A stretch of 64,000 nucleotides of DNA from Methylomagnum ishizawai (GTDB lineage: Bacteria > Pseudomonadota > Gammaproteobacteria > Methylococcales > Methylococcaceae), in contig NZ_AP019783.1 of the NCBI RefSeq assembly GCF_019670005.1, positions 1,322,501-1,386,500 of the forward strand. Direction: 5' to 3'. Positions 51,126 to 56,845 of this stretch are shown here, piece by piece. The first letter of the stretch is position 1. Each line of letters starts with the position of its first letter. The position numbers were made by a program, and so were the translations under genes. The notes below the pieces were generated by a model. That model was not told the origin of the DNA, made no database searches, and saw nothing but the letters and a program-made list of their open reading frames with translations.

Positions 51126-52241
51126 TCACCGCGCCACCCGCAACAGGGTCGGCGCTCCATCCATCTCCACGATGCGCTCCACCGCGTCCAGCAGTTCCCG
51201 GAGTTCCGCCGGGCTGTAGTGGACGGTGATGTCGCCGTCCGCATGGTCCATCAGTGCCTTCCTGGTTTCGAGCGGCACGCCCGCGAGGCGCAGGCGGCGG
51301 GCGAACGTGTGCCGGAGGTTGTGGACCCCGGCGCGGGTCCGGTCGTCGCGGGGCAGGCCCGCCGCCGCCCAGGCTTTCCGCCAACCGCTGTTGTTCATGC
51401 GGTCGATGCGGTGGCCCCGGTAGGTGAACACCCATTCCGGGTCGAGGCCGCGCCGGGCTTCGACGACGGCGCGGGCGGTGCGGTTCAGCACGATCACGCC
51501 ATCTTCCTTGCTCTTGGTGCCTTCCCAGCCGTAGCGGGCGACGGGGCGACCCGGCACCACGAACACCTTCGTGCCCAGTTCGGGAATCCTTTCCTCCCAG
51601 TCCCAGCGTAGGGAGCAGACGACTTGTTCCCGTTGGCCGGTGTTGACGGCGAACAGGGCCATTTCGGCCAGGTGCTTGGGGAGCGCTTGGAACAGCGCCC
51701 GCTGTTCTTCCCATTTGAGCGGGTGGGGTTCGGCGGCGTCGTCCCAGTCGGGGGTTTCCAGCAGCGGCACGGCCTGGGGTAGCCAGGGCTTGCCGTCCGG
51801 GTCGCGCCAGACCCGCGCCGCTTTGGTCAGCACCATGCGGACCACGGCCAAGTCGCGGCGGACGGTGCCGGACTTGATGCCTTCCCCGCGCCGGGCCGCG
51901 ATGAAATCCTCTAGGGTGCCCTGGTGGATTTGGTCGAGCGGCAGGTGGCCGATATGGGGGCGGAGCGCCGCGAGGCTGTCGGCATCGCGCCCGATGCTGG
52001 CCTTGGTGGCGGTTTCCAGGTATTGGGTCGCGGCGTCCAAGAAGGTCAGCTTCCGGGGTTGGCGGGTCCGCGCCCGTTCGGTTTCGGCGCGGTTGATGGC
52101 GGCGAGGTATTCGGCTTCGGCTTCTTGTCGCGTGCCCGCTTTAAAGCGGTGTCGAACGCGGATTCCGCCGACGCGCTTGTCGATGCTGCCTTCGCCGGTT
52201 TTCTTGTCCCAGTACAGCCCTGGGTGGCTTCGTTTCGCCAT
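51126..52241 (-). CDS. int: Phage tyrosine integrase
   Basis: A 371-residue tyrosine recombinase. The N-terminal part holds a basic arm-binding domain and core-binding domain (LDAATQYLETATKASIGRDADSL). The catalytic residues are present: Arg204 (TGQRE), His307-x-x-Arg310 (HNLRHTF), His333 and nucleophile Tyr342 (DITVHYS). It directs recombination at the tRNA-Met site. GAGGAGG sits seven bases before ATG 52241. Its first 196 bases are also covered by the excisionase frame. Confidence 0.95.
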   Translation of the reverse strand: MAKRSHPGLYWDKKTGEGSIDKRVGGIRVRHRFKAGTRQEAEAEYLAAINRAETERARTRQPRKLTFLDAATQYLETATKASIGRDADSLAALRPHIGHLPLDQIHQGTLEDFIAARRGEGIKSGTVRRDLAVVRMVLTKAARVWRDPDGKPWLPQAVPLLETPDWDDAAEPHPLKWEEQRALFQALPKHLAEMALFAVNTGQREQVVCSLRWDWEERIPELGTKVFVVPGRPVARYGWEGTKSKEDGVIVLNRTARAVVEARRGLDPEWVFTYRGHRIDRMNNSGWRKAWAAAGLPRDDRTRAGVHNLRHTFARRLRLAGVPLETRKALMDHADGDITVHYSPAELRELLDAVERIVEMDGAPTLLRVAR

Positions 52242-52465
52242 GGGGTTTCCTCCTCGTTGTCGGTGGTCACGCCCGGCGACAGGTTGCGGGTCTTATAGTT
52301 GTCGAGCGCGGCGTCCAGGTCAATGCGGTCGAAGCCGATGCCTTGCTTGCCGATGGGGATGGCCGGGATGTGCGGGCGGATTTCGGTGTCGAACAGGGTC
52401 CGGCCCATGCCGCAGTAGTAGGCGGCTTCGGTGGGGCGCATGAAGCGCGGGGGGAATTCGGGCAT
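52046..52465 (-). CDS. AlpA-like excisionase / DNA-binding protein, overprints int
   Basis: The first ~70 residues (RFMRPTEAAYYCGMGRTLFDTEIRPHIPAIPIGKQGIGFDRIDLDAAL in parts) are a winged-helix AlpA/Xis-type fold: helix-turn-helix, then I-G-x-x-G-x-x-F/W-D-x-x-D-L/I-D. GGAGGG precedes ATG 52465. The frame has no stop until 52046, giving a 139-residue protein whose last 65 residues use the integrase coding strand in another frame. The tail is Pro/Ala/Lys-rich, as expected for overprinted sequence, and may be dispensable. Confidence 0.65.
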   Translation of the reverse strand: MPEFPPRFMRPTEAAYYCGMGRTLFDTEIRPHIPAIPIGKQGIGFDRIDLDAALDNYKTRNLSPGVTTDNEEETPWRNEATQGCTGTRKPAKAASTSASAESAFDTALKRARDKKPKPNTSPPSTAPKPNGRGPANPGS

Positions 52466-52526
52466 TGGTTCCCTCCAAGTGGGGAAGGTAGATCGCGGGG
52501 CCGTCCGTGGCCCCGCTGGGGGGTGG

Positions 52527-52745
52527 TTAGTGTGCGCGTGTGGCTCGGGGCGCGGGTTCCGGCTCGGACGTGCCTTGTTCCAGGCGGCGGATGGCGCGGT
52601 CGAGTTCGAGGGCTTCCTGGCTGCGGAGGTGTTCCATGTAGAGCGCGTCCAGGGCTTGGCCGTGGTGGAGCTTGGCGGCGGCCCGCGCCTTGTCCCGGCG
52701 GTTGCGGAGCCATGCGAGGTAGAGGCGGCGGGCAAGGAGGGTCAT
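52527..52745 (-). CDS. Small hypothetical phage protein
   Basis: A 72-residue basic, strongly helical protein (RRLYLAWLRNRRDKARAAAKLHHGQALDALYMEHLRSQEAL), no family recognised. GGGAGG lies nine bases before ATG 52745. It is in line with the leftward early genes. Confidence 0.5.
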   Translation of the reverse strand: MTLLARRLYLAWLRNRRDKARAAAKLHHGQALDALYMEHLRSQEALELDRAIRRLEQGTSEPEPAPRATRAH

Positions 52746-52760
52746 GGCGGCGGGCCTCCC

Positions 52761-53171
52761 TCAGTGGGCCAACGCGGCTTCGACGGCGGCGCGGCCTTCT
52801 TCCCGGTCCATCGCCGCGGCGGTGCCGATGGGGTAGGGGTTGTCGGTGGCGGTGGGTCCGGTCTGCGCGGTCCCGGCGGATGGGTCCGGGGCGGCGCTGG
52901 CCCGGCCCGTTTCCCAGTCGCCATATCCGATGCCGGGTTTGGGGTAGGGGTTGTCGGCGGCGGTCAGTCCCAGCCTACCCGCCGCCATGCCTTCGCGGAA
53001 GGCGGGGCTTTGGGCGGAGTCCGCGTCGTTGGCGGGGTCCGGCAAAATGGCCGCGAGGCGGTCGAGCAGCGCGGACTTGCTGCCGAAGACGTGGGTATCG
53101 GTGGCGTTTTCACTGGTCATGAGGACGAAGCCGTTGGCGGCGATGTGGATTCCGAGTCGATGGGCGGGCAT
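52761..53171 (-). CDS. Phage protein with RMF-like motifs
   Basis: A 136-residue protein. The N-terminal ~45 residues (GIHIAANGFVLMTSENATDTHVF) form a small strand-rich unit. The rest contains two copies of a ribosome-modulation-factor-like pattern: FREGMAAGRLGLTAADNPYP...YGDWETGRA and TATDNPYP...REEGRAAV. RMF-fold proteins bind ribosomes or other nucleoprotein; many phages carry them with unknown role. ATG 53171 has AGGAG seven bases upstream. Confidence 0.55.
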   Translation of the reverse strand: MPAHRLGIHIAANGFVLMTSENATDTHVFGSKSALLDRLAAILPDPANDADSAQSPAFREGMAAGRLGLTAADNPYPKPGIGYGDWETGRASAAPDPSAGTAQTGPTATDNPYPIGTAAAMDREEGRAAVEAALAH

Positions 53172-53273
53172 GGGATGGCTCCTGTTGGGTGGAATGTGAA
53201 AAGCGCGGGCCGTGGGTCCGGCCCGCCGAGTTAGGCTCACAACAACACGCCTTGGGGACGTGCTGGCGGCTAT

Positions 53274-53294
53274 TTTTACGAGTTTATCGTAAAA
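53274..53294. promoter_or_regulatory. Phage operator site 1
   Basis: Perfect inverted repeat TTTTACGA-GTTTA-TCGTAAAA. Same core as sites 2 and 3. It lies upstream of the leftward early genes, so repressor binding would silence int, xis and the RMF-like gene. Confidence 0.8.
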
Positions 53295-53307
53295 GTCAAG
53301 CGGGGGA

Positions 53308-53328
53308 TTTTACGAATAAAACGTAAAA
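53308..53328. promoter_or_regulatory. Phage operator site 2
   Basis: Inverted repeat TTTTACG-AATAAAA-CGTAAAA, centre 34 bases (about three helical turns) from site 1, allowing side-by-side repressor dimers. It also overlaps the minus-strand terminator region behind the repressor gene. Confidence 0.78.
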
Positions 53329-53350
53329 AGCCCGCGATGAAAAGCGGGCT
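53324..53350 (-). terminator. Intrinsic terminator after the CI-like repressor
   Basis: Minus strand AGCCCGC-TTTTCATC-GCGGGCT followed by five T residues, 74 bases past the repressor stop. It separates the repressor transcript from the leftward early genes. Confidence 0.8.
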
Positions 53351-53423
53351 GGGTTGGGGGATGGTTTTGGAGGGGGTTAAGGATCAGCCGCTGGGCGGCT
53401 GCTCGGGATCGTGTGCGCCGGGG

Positions 53424-53786
53424 TCAGGCGGCGTTGGCTGGGGTTTCGGTTGTTTCGGGTGTGCGACCGGGTTGAGGTTGAGATTCCGCAACGTTCCAGA
53501 TTGTGCGCTTGCCTTGTTCGTTGGTTTGACGGAAGGCCTGGATGATCTGGCGTTCCCGTTCGTTCAACAAATCTTCGTCGCAATTCAGCACATAAGCCTC
53601 GGAGACTTCCAAGACTTTCGCCAGCCGTTTGTAGGTCGAAACCTTCGCTTCGCTCTTGCCGAGTTCGTAGCCGTTCAGCGTGGAGGGTTTCAGGCCCGGC
53701 ACGCGGTCGCAAACCTCTTGGAGCGTCCAATTTTTGGCGTCGCGGGCAGCTTTGAGCCGTAATCCGATGATGGTGGTTTCGTCCAT
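53424..53786 (-). CDS. CI-type phage repressor (XRE helix-turn-helix)
   Basis: A 120-residue protein. The XRE helix-turn-helix is in residues 8-65 (LRLKAARDAKNWTLQEVCDRVPGLKPSTLNGYELGK). The tail (NERERQIIQAFRQTNEQGKRT) is short, with no LexA-like Ser-Lys protease domain, so induction is not by classical RecA self-cleavage. ATG 53786 has no clear ribosome site upstream. It is divergent from the Cro-type gene with operator 3 between them. Confidence 0.82.
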   Translation of the reverse strand: MDETTIIGLRLKAARDAKNWTLQEVCDRVPGLKPSTLNGYELGKSEAKVSTYKRLAKVLEVSEAYVLNCDEDLLNERERQIIQAFRQTNEQGKRTIWNVAESQPQPGRTPETTETPANAA

Positions 53787-53846
53787 AGTCAAATTGTCAG
53801 CGGGGGATGGGCGGGTGGCTATCAAATAATCTCGTAAATTTTGGTC

Positions 53847-53875
53847 TTGACAATTACGAATATCTCGTAAGAATA
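53847..53875 (+). promoter_or_regulatory. Rightward early promoter with operator site 3
   Basis: TTGACA (53847-53852) is followed by inverted repeat TTACGA-ATATC-TCGTAA (53854-53870), which fills the spacer up to a weak -10 (AGAATA). It shares the core of sites 1 and 2, placing repressor binding right on the promoter. A half-site CTCGTAAATTTT lies at 53831-53842. Confidence 0.7.
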
Positions 53876-53883
53876 GGGTTTCC

Positions 53884-54135
53884 ATGAGCAAGATGACCTT
53901 GAGCGATTTCATTAGGCAAAAAGGCGATGAGGCCGTGGCCGGGGCATGCGGGGTGAAACCCCGTACCGCCGCCGATTGGCGGCGCGGCGACCGCGTGCCG
54001 TTGGCGAAGTATCACCGTGCGCTGCTGGACCTGGGGTTGAGCATCGAGGGCATTTGCGCCGCGAACGGCCCGCCCCGCCAGAAGCGCCGGTATGTGCGGC
54101 GGTATCCCGCGCTCGAATCCCCTCCGGTCCGGTGA
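53884..54135 (+). CDS. Cro/YdaS-type DNA-binding protein
   Basis: An 83-residue protein with a small helix-turn-helix (LSDFIRQKGDEAVAGACGVKPRTAADWRRGDRVPL), the form of Cro/YdaS-like proteins. The tail is basic (RQKRRYVRRYP). It is the first rightward early gene and diverges from the repressor gene, so it likely competes for the same operators. ATG 53884 is nine bases from the operator's promoter end, with AGGG upstream. Confidence 0.75.
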   Translation: MSKMTLSDFIRQKGDEAVAGACGVKPRTAADWRRGDRVPLAKYHRALLDLGLSIEGICAANGPPRQKRRYVRRYPALESPPVR

Positions 54136-54210
54136 GGCCCACCGTGCCGGGGATGTCGTTTCCTCCTCTCGCGCCGGGCTGCGGCCCGGCTTTTTTCAGG
54201 AGTCCATGCT

Positions 54211-54414
54211 GTGCCGGATAAGCGGTTCATCAATCTCAAGCTCACCGTGTCGGTGCCGGTGGCCGATGCCTTGGAGCGGTCGGCGGCGCGGCGCGGGGTG
54301 AAACTGGCGACGCGGGCCAGCGAGATATTGGAGGAGAAGTTGCTGGGCGAGGATTGTACGGCCCGGAAGCTGATGGAGCAGCTCGAACGGTCGCACCGCA
54401 AGTGCGAGCGATAA
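54211..54414 (+). CDS. Small ribbon-helix-helix-like phage protein
   Basis: A 67-residue protein (KRFINLKLTVSVPVADALERSAARRGVKLATRASEILEEKLLG): one strand and two helices, as in Arc/MetJ-type DNA binders. The GTG at 54211 follows AGGAG eight bases upstream. Partner or target is unknown. Confidence 0.55.
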   Translation: MPDKRFINLKLTVSVPVADALERSAARRGVKLATRASEILEEKLLGEDCTARKLMEQLERSHRKCER

Positions 54415-54629
54415 CGCTGGACTTGCCGATTCCGGCGGGGTTGTGGTTCCGCTTGGAGTCGGCGGCGAACCTGCGCGGATGCACGGTCGAGGAATTCGCG
54501 GCCCGGATCATTACGCGGGAGGTCGCCATCGAGCATTTGGTGGGCGGGGACACGGACGCCTTGGTCGCCGATTTCATCGCCGGATTCCAGGCCCAGGCCG
54601 GAACCGGCCCGGACCCGGAGTGCGAGTGA
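54402..54629 (+). CDS. Small phage protein, start uncertain
   Basis: About 75 residues (VRAITLDLPIPAGLWFRLESAANLRGCTVEEFAARIITREV) with the same strand-helix-helix layout as the previous gene, so perhaps a second ribbon-helix-helix protein. The GTG at 54402 overlaps the previous gene; a TTG at 54354 is the other choice. It ends in a TGATG overlap with the muramidase gene. Confidence 0.45.
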   Translation: MRAITLDLPIPAGLWFRLESAANLRGCTVEEFAARIITREVAIEHLVGGDTDALVADFIAGFQAQAGTGPDPECE

Positions 54630-55186
54630 TGACTGGAATGAGCAATGCGTTTTTGCGGGCGTTCCGCGAGGTGGTTGGCATCGAGGGGCGGTATAGCAAC
54701 CATCCGGCGGATTCCGGTGGGGAGACCCTGTACGGCATCACGCTGGCGACCGCCCGTGCGGCGGGCTACACCGGCCCTATGAAGTTGATGCCGCTGAGCG
54801 AGGCCCGCCGTATCTACAAGGGGGAGTTTTGGGACAAGTTGAATTTGGATGCCATCGCGGATACCTCGCCGGAGGTGGCGCTGGAGGTGTTCGAGCAGGG
54901 GGTGAACATGGGTATCGCCCGCGCCGGGCGGAACCTACAGAGCGCTTTGAACGTGCTGAACCGGGCCGGGACCGATTACCCGGATGTGTCGGTGGACGGC
55001 AAGGTCGGGCCGGTGACCGTCCGTGCGTTGTTCGGTTTGAACCAGCGCCGCAAGACGGACGGTTTGAAGGCGTTATGCCGGGCGTTGAATGTCCAGCAAG
55101 GGGCGTTCTACCTTGAGCTGGCCGGGCGTAGGGAGAAGGATGAGTCGTTCGTGCTGGGCTGGTTGCTGAATCGGGTGGCCTTGTGA
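54629..55186 (+). CDS. GH108 N-acetylmuramidase (endolysin-type)
   Basis: A 185-residue protein. Residues 5-95 are the GH108 lysozyme-like domain with EVVGIEGRYSNHPADSGGETLYGIT, in which the Glu of the EG motif is the catalytic residue. Residues 100-180 are a peptidoglycan-binding domain (DGKVGPVTVRALFGLN...). It should cut the glycan chain of peptidoglycan for lysis. No signal peptide, so a holin is needed. Its place in the early region, far from the holin candidates, is unusual. Confidence 0.88.
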   Translation: MTGMSNAFLRAFREVVGIEGRYSNHPADSGGETLYGITLATARAAGYTGPMKLMPLSEARRIYKGEFWDKLNLDAIADTSPEVALEVFEQGVNMGIARAGRNLQSALNVLNRAGTDYPDVSVDGKVGPVTVRALFGLNQRRKTDGLKALCRALNVQQGAFYLELAGRREKDESFVLGWLLNRVAL

Positions 55187-55223
55187 AGCAGCTTGCCCTG
55201 CCCCTGGCCGATTAGGGGGCGTC

Positions 55224-55520
55224 GTGGCCGTGCTTTACACCCATCCCGCCCGGCGCTATCCTCTTTTCCGCTCCCCGGACGCATCCGGGGCCGGGTTTGA
55301 CAGCCTGGAAAACTATCTGGCGCATAGCCCCCAATTCCGCGTAACGGGCGTTTTTTACGCCCGGAATCCGCTCAGAGTTCAATGGCGGGGTGCATGGGAC
55401 ACCGCAAGGTGTGCCGGTTCCCAGATGGCCGGTCTGTCAACCTATCGCATCCCGTCACCATATCGTTTGACAGCGACGGTGACGGTTCCAAGCTTTACAT
55501 CTGGAGTCCGTCATGGCTAA
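55224..55520 (+). CDS. Small phage ORF, unrecognised
   Basis: A possible 98-residue protein beginning with GTG (AVLYTHPARRYPLFRSPDASGAGF...). The composition is rich in Arg, Ser, Tyr and Phe. Its end overlaps the next gene by ATGGCTAA. It recalls the poorly defined small reading frames (Ash/Icd type) found just before Rha genes in other prophages, but I cannot confirm a family. Confidence 0.35.
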   Translation: MAVLYTHPARRYPLFRSPDASGAGFDSLENYLAHSPQFRVTGVFYARNPLRVQWRGAWDTARCAGSQMAGLSTYRIPSPYRLTATVTVPSFTSGVRHG

Positions 55521-55812
55521 CCACGCCCCTATTGCGCCCGAAATCCGCCCATTCAACGCTGAGTCGGCAATCTCATCCCTATTCCGCGCCGTTTTGATCC
55601 ACGGCCCTTGGGGTTGTGGCAAGACCCGCAACGCCGCCCGCTTCATGGCCGCTTTCGGCTGCGAAACCCTGGTGGACGAATGGCGTCCCGGCACACCGAT
55701 TCCCGACCGCGCCTTGGTGTTGACCGGACGGCCCCTGGAGGATTTCCCCCTGGGCCTGCGCGTGCTGTCCTTCGTGGAAGCCCTGGAAATCTTGGGGGTG
55801 CGTCATGGCTAA
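55513..55812 (+). CDS. Small P-loop phage protein
   Basis: A 99-residue protein with Walker A GPWGCGKT near residue 31 and a plausible Walker B-like VLTGRPL segment. It is too short for a full AAA ATPase and may be a stripped NTP-binding protein or regulator. Coupled by 8-base overlaps (ATGGCTAA) to both neighbours. Confidence 0.55.
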   Translation: MANHAPIAPEIRPFNAESAISSLFRAVLIHGPWGCGKTRNAARFMAAFGCETLVDEWRPGTPIPDRALVLTGRPLEDFPLGLRVLSFVEALEILGVRHG

Positions 55813-56362
55813 TCAGCCGAATCGTACCCAAAATCCGCCCGTCGTCTCCATGTCCTCCCGCGAAATCGCGGAGCTTTGTGGCAAGCGCCATGACAATGTA
55901 ATGGCCGATTGCCGCAAGATGTTGGTTGAACTTTATGGGGAGGCGGGTCTCCTGAATTTTCAGGACACCCATACGAATCCCCAGAACAGCCAAACCTATC
56001 CCGTTTTCATCTTGCCGAAGCGCGAAACCCTGATCCTGGTCTCCGGCTATAGCGTCAAAATGCGTGCCAGGATCATCGACCGTTTGACGGAATTAGAGCA
56101 AACCATCCTCGTCCCGCCTATCTCCATTCCCACCCGTTCCCGCCTCCTATTGACCCTCGAAGAGGGCCGCGTGGTCGAGTCGCGGCCCGTGCCGCCGGAT
56201 GCGGTGCCCGTGTCGGCGCAACTGCTGATGGACCTCTGCGCCACGGTGAATACCCTCGACGTGATCGCCGGGCAGGCCATGGCGTTGGTGGGCGAGTTGC
56301 GGACCGTGACCGGCTTGACCTTGCACGGCAAGGCGCGGGACCGGGGGGTGGGCCATGGCTGA
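55805..56362 (+). CDS. Rha family phage regulatory protein
   Basis: A 185-residue protein. The N-terminal domain VSMSSREIAELCGKRHDNVMADCRKML...TYPVFILPKRETLILVSGYSVKMRARIIDRLTELE is the Rha signature. Rha proteins are phage regulators that interfere with growth in hosts lacking IHF. The C-terminal 80 residues are less conserved. Overlaps both neighbours. Confidence 0.85.
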   Translation: MANQPNRTQNPPVVSMSSREIAELCGKRHDNVMADCRKMLVELYGEAGLLNFQDTHTNPQNSQTYPVFILPKRETLILVSGYSVKMRARIIDRLTELEQTILVPPISIPTRSRLLLTLEEGRVVESRPVPPDAVPVSAQLLMDLCATVNTLDVIAGQAMALVGELRTVTGLTLHGKARDRGVGHG

Positions 56363-56714
56363 AACCGACCCGCAAGTCCTGGCCCTTGAACAGGAGGCCC
56401 GGCGGATGCGGGCCGAGGGTTCGTTGAAAGCCCCGAAGCGCAACCGCGCCCACGGGAAAGCCCACGCCGGAGGCCGCGCCAAGGGGCGGACCTGCCGGTA
56501 TCCCGTTCCGCTGTCGCCCACCACCAAGGAACGGGTGTTGCGGGTATGCCTGGCGTTGAATATCCCCCCGCATGAATTCATGGCGGACGCCATCGAGGAG
56601 AAGGTGCGGGCGGTTTGGGCGGAAATGGAGGCCACGAAGCCGTCCGTGCCGGATGGCCAGCCCGGCGCGGGCCGGGCCGGGTATGGGGGTTCGGAATGCC
56701 CGCCGCCCTGGTGA
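56355..56714 (+). CDS. Hypothetical phage protein
   Basis: A 119-residue protein starting inside the rha stop (ATGGCTGA overlap). The basic N-terminal half (KAPKRNRAHGKAHAGGRAKGR) precedes a helix-rich stretch (PTTKERVLRVCLALNIPPHEFMADAIEEKVRAVW). Nucleic-acid binding is plausible; no family recognised. Confidence 0.5.
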   Translation: MAETDPQVLALEQEARRMRAEGSLKAPKRNRAHGKAHAGGRAKGRTCRYPVPLSPTTKERVLRVCLALNIPPHEFMADAIEEKVRAVWAEMEATKPSVPDGQPGAGRAGYGGSECPPPW

Positions 56715-56845
56715 AATATGGCCGTCGCGCAGCGACACCTTTTGGGACTGGGCCCCGGTTTTTTTTTCGCCCGAATCCGGGCCAACCCCGGACCCCGTGG
56801 GCTGAAGCGGACACGGAGACTCAGCAAAAAGCCGGGAGGCGTTGA
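56696..56845 (+). CDS. Possible 49-residue linking ORF
   Basis: Short frame (MPAALVKYGRRAATPFGTG...) from inside the previous gene to a TGATG overlap with the primase gene. It contains the run of nine T residues at 56759-56767. The chain of overlaps favours translation; no family resemblance. Confidence 0.3.
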   Translation: MPAALVKYGRRAATPFGTGPRFFFRPNPGQPRTPWAEADTETQQKAGRR

